NCBI GenBank assembly: GCA_011192005.1
Contig: DUFB01000076.1
Coordinates: 1-42,719 of the forward strand
Direction: 5' to 3'
Length of the DNA: 42,719 bases
Origin: Dehalococcoidia bacterium
GTDB lineage: Bacteria; Chloroflexota; Dehalococcoidia; Dehalococcoidales; RBG-16-60-22
This document shows positions 41,016 to 42,719 of the stretch, piece by piece (the first letter of the stretch is position 1; the number at the start of each line of letters is the position of its first letter). The position numbers were made by a program, and so were the translations under genes. Under the pieces are notes generated by a model. The model was not told where the DNA came from and ran no database searches. It saw only the letters and a program-made list of their open reading frames with translations.

Positions 41016-41753
41016 TTATTGGCGCCGATTAACGACGATTAGAGTGATGAAAAGACCGATAACACACCAGGCGGCTACCACGGCAAATGCCAGCCCCAGG
41101 TTCACGTCAAGGTCGGTTATCGTCCCCCGGGTAAGGTCGGCCATGTATTGGATAGGGAGTACCTGGTGTATCGACTGTAACCACTGGGGCAGCCGTTCCA
41201 CCGGGAACATCACCGGGGAAAAGAGCATCACCGCAAAGCTGAATATCTGCGTTATCACCATCACCATCATCGGTTTGGGAACGAGGAAGGCTATGGAGTA
41301 ACCGAGAAAGCTACCGGACATGGCTATCAGTACGGCTGCCGGTATAACCAGGAGGCTGATATCGAGGTTGAAATCGAAATGAAAAGCGCCGAGGACGACG
41401 GGCAGAACGATGCCCGGCAGGGTCGACGCGAACATCACGGTGGCATCAGCGGCAAGGTGGGAGAGGCGGCCAACGGGTAGTGACCAGATATATTCGAAAG
41501 TCCCTTCGAGACGTGCCGACGCTATTATCTGCGGTCCTATTACGAAGCCTGCTACCAGTAATACCAGCGTCGGAGCGCCGGTGGTCAGGTATTTGGCAAC
41601 ATCCGGTGTGATTGCCGGGAAGAAGAAGCTGAGGCCGTATATCATCCCGATGGCAATCCCTATCTGAACGGCGAAATTGAGCGATAACCACGGACGATAG
41701 CTTAGGAAAGACCATTTGACCATCAGGAGGTAACCCCTCAACCACTTGGGCAT
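41016..41753 (-). CDS. ABC-2 type transporter permease
   Basis: 245 residues with about six membrane segments. An amphipathic N-terminus (MVKWSFLSYRPW) is followed by hydrophobic helices (VQIGIAIGMIYGLSFFF, LVLLVAGFVIG, LPGIVLPVVLGAF, LLVIPAAVLIAMSGSFLG, IFSFAVMLFSPVMFPVE), ending in NRRQ. The helix 5 region FSPVMFPVERLPQWLQ is typical of ABC-2 exporters. Its partner ATPase lies directly upstream (2-nt gap). The substrate is unknown. Confidence 0.88.
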   Translation of the reverse strand: MPKWLRGYLLMVKWSFLSYRPWLSLNFAVQIGIAIGMIYGLSFFFPAITPDVAKYLTTGAPTLVLLVAGFVIGPQIIASARLEGTFEYIWSLPVGRLSHLAADATVMFASTLPGIVLPVVLGAFHFDFNLDISLLVIPAAVLIAMSGSFLGYSIAFLVPKPMMVMVITQIFSFAVMLFSPVMFPVERLPQWLQSIHQVLPIQYMADLTRGTITDLDVNLGLAFAVVAAWCVIGLFITLIVVNRRQ

Positions 41754-41755
41754 GG

Positions 41756-42706
41756 CTACGTTACCTCCCCGGGTTGTTCCACCTCATCGGGATTCTGGAC
41801 CAGCCGTACATAGATATCCTCCAGCGTGGCCGGACCGAGTTTAAATTCCTCGATAATGTCACTTTCCTTCAAACCCCTCGCCCATTCTATAGCCTTGGTA
41901 ATATCCGCCGGATCAACGCGGGCGATGATGCGGCGGTTAACGGTAACCGGATTCTGCAGGTAGTCGGGCAAGTCGGGTTCCGTCTGGTTCGGTTCCAGTG
42001 TCAGTTCCAGTTCCAGGTGCATGGCGCCACCCTCGTCCTCTTTAAGGCGGGCCGGCGTGCCCATTCCTTTTACCTGTCCCTGGTCGATAATCGCCAGGCG
42101 ATCGACGACGCGTTCGGCTTCGAGTACATTATGTGTCACCAGGAGGACGGCAGACCCGTGTCTGGCAAGTTCCTGGACTTCCTCCCAGAGTATCCGCCGG
42201 CGCAGGGGGTCGATATCGTTCGTGGGCTCGTCAAGTATGACGATTTTTCCCGGGGTTACCGCTGCCATGCAGAAAGCGACGAGACGGCGCACGCCGCCGG
42301 AAATGGTAACCCCCATCATTTTCTGCCATTCGCCCATATCCAGCTTATCGATAAGATCCATGGCTCGCTGACGTACCTCGGCTTTCTTACCTCCCCGTAT
42401 CCGCCCCACCAGTTCGATTGCCTGCAGAGTGCTGAGTCCTGATATCGGTACCTGTGTCTGTGCCTGGAAAGAGCAGTGCTCCCGGGCGTATCCGGGATTA
42501 GCGATGACGTCCACGCCATCGAGGGTAATACTGCCCGAGGTGGGCTTGGTCAATCCTATTATCTGGTTAACCAGGGTGGTCTTGCCCGCTCCGTTGGGAC
42601 CCAGCAGGCCGAAGACCTCGCCCTCGGCGATGGAAAGGCTGATATTATCGTTGGCTCTGATCTTCTTCTTATAGACCTTGGTAATGTTGTTTATCTCTAG
42701 AAGCAT
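41756..42706 (-). CDS. ABC transporter ATP-binding protein
   Basis: 316 residues. Walker A GPNGAGKTT (about residue 36), Q-loop FQAQTQ, a signature reading TISGGVRRLV in place of LSGGQ, Walker B IVILDEPTND and switch His in VTHN. The C-terminal extension of about 90 residues after the ATPase core resembles the DUF4162-type tail of drug exporters. It pairs with the permease that follows. The upstream neighbour lies beyond the window edge. Confidence 0.92.
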   Translation of the reverse strand: MLLEINNITKVYKKKIRANDNISLSIAEGEVFGLLGPNGAGKTTLVNQIIGLTKPTSGSITLDGVDVIANPGYAREHCSFQAQTQVPISGLSTLQAIELVGRIRGGKKAEVRQRAMDLIDKLDMGEWQKMMGVTISGGVRRLVAFCMAAVTPGKIVILDEPTNDIDPLRRRILWEEVQELARHGSAVLLVTHNVLEAERVVDRLAIIDQGQVKGMGTPARLKEDEGGAMHLELELTLEPNQTEPDLPDYLQNPVTVNRRIIARVDPADITKAIEWARGLKESDIIEEFKLGPATLEDIYVRLVQNPDEVEQPGEVT

Positions 42707-42719
42707 CTATCTGTTTCTC

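Overview
This looks like a chromosomal segment of an anaerobic member of the Chloroflexota, most likely class Dehalococcoidia. The assignment is an inference from gene content: a PyrR-led pyrimidine operon with an ATCase that carries its own PyrI-type zinc domain, an archaeal-type split glutamate synthase, an NrpR (DUF128) nitrogen regulator, desulforedoxin-like peptides, a CxxU selenoprotein, and frequent TTG/GTG starts. No phage, transposase, integrase or CRISPR array was seen. The only mobile-like DNA is two short palindromic intergenic repeats.

Layout. 1-890: the start of an exported Asp-box protein (minus strand, cut by the window edge) behind a consensus promoter and a structured leader of about 220 nt. 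890-5000: divergent hisS and rel, then rpsT. 5000-6700: two tandem desulforedoxin-like mini-genes, yjbQ, a small winged-helix gene behind a perfect promoter, and a cupin. 6777-16052: pyrR-pyrB-pyrC-carA-(repeat and lipoprotein)-carB-pyrK on the minus strand, led by a PyrR-binding attenuator. 16067-17208: a DUF3795 protein, an NTF2-like protein, tRNA-Trp and tRNA-Leu. 17273-23667 (plus): nadB, then a threonine-codon leader peptide and attenuator followed by a selenoprotein W-like gene, a parvulin foldase, hom, thrC and folE. 23683-25759: gyrB with a structured leader. 25839-39852 (minus): a nitrogen-assimilation block with nrpR, nadE, glnA, glnB, amtB, a GlnR-like orphan regulator, and the pieces of glutamate synthase interleaved with hisF and hisH. 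39907-42706: a membrane protein and an ABC-2 exporter pair.

How it works together. Ammonium enters through AmtB under PII (GlnB) control, GlnA makes glutamine, and glutamine is used by the split GOGAT, HisH/HisF IGP synthase, CarA/CarB and glutamine-dependent NadE, all of which are in this window. Two unrelated nitrogen regulators sit beside their probable targets: an archaeal-type NrpR with a palindrome over its own -10, and an OmpR-family regulator without phosphorylation residues whose GTAAC-N6-GTAAC-type boxes overlap the amtB promoter. Pyrimidine synthesis is tuned by PyrR on RNA. Threonine synthesis appears to be tuned by ribosome-mediated attenuation.

The points most worth attention are an in-frame TGA (probable selenocysteine) in a SelW-like gene easily missed by gene callers, the threonine attenuator before it, a thrC whose only possible full-length start is CTG, the GlnR-like regulator with its boxes, the three-part ATCase, and an unidentified multi-stem RNA leader at the left end.
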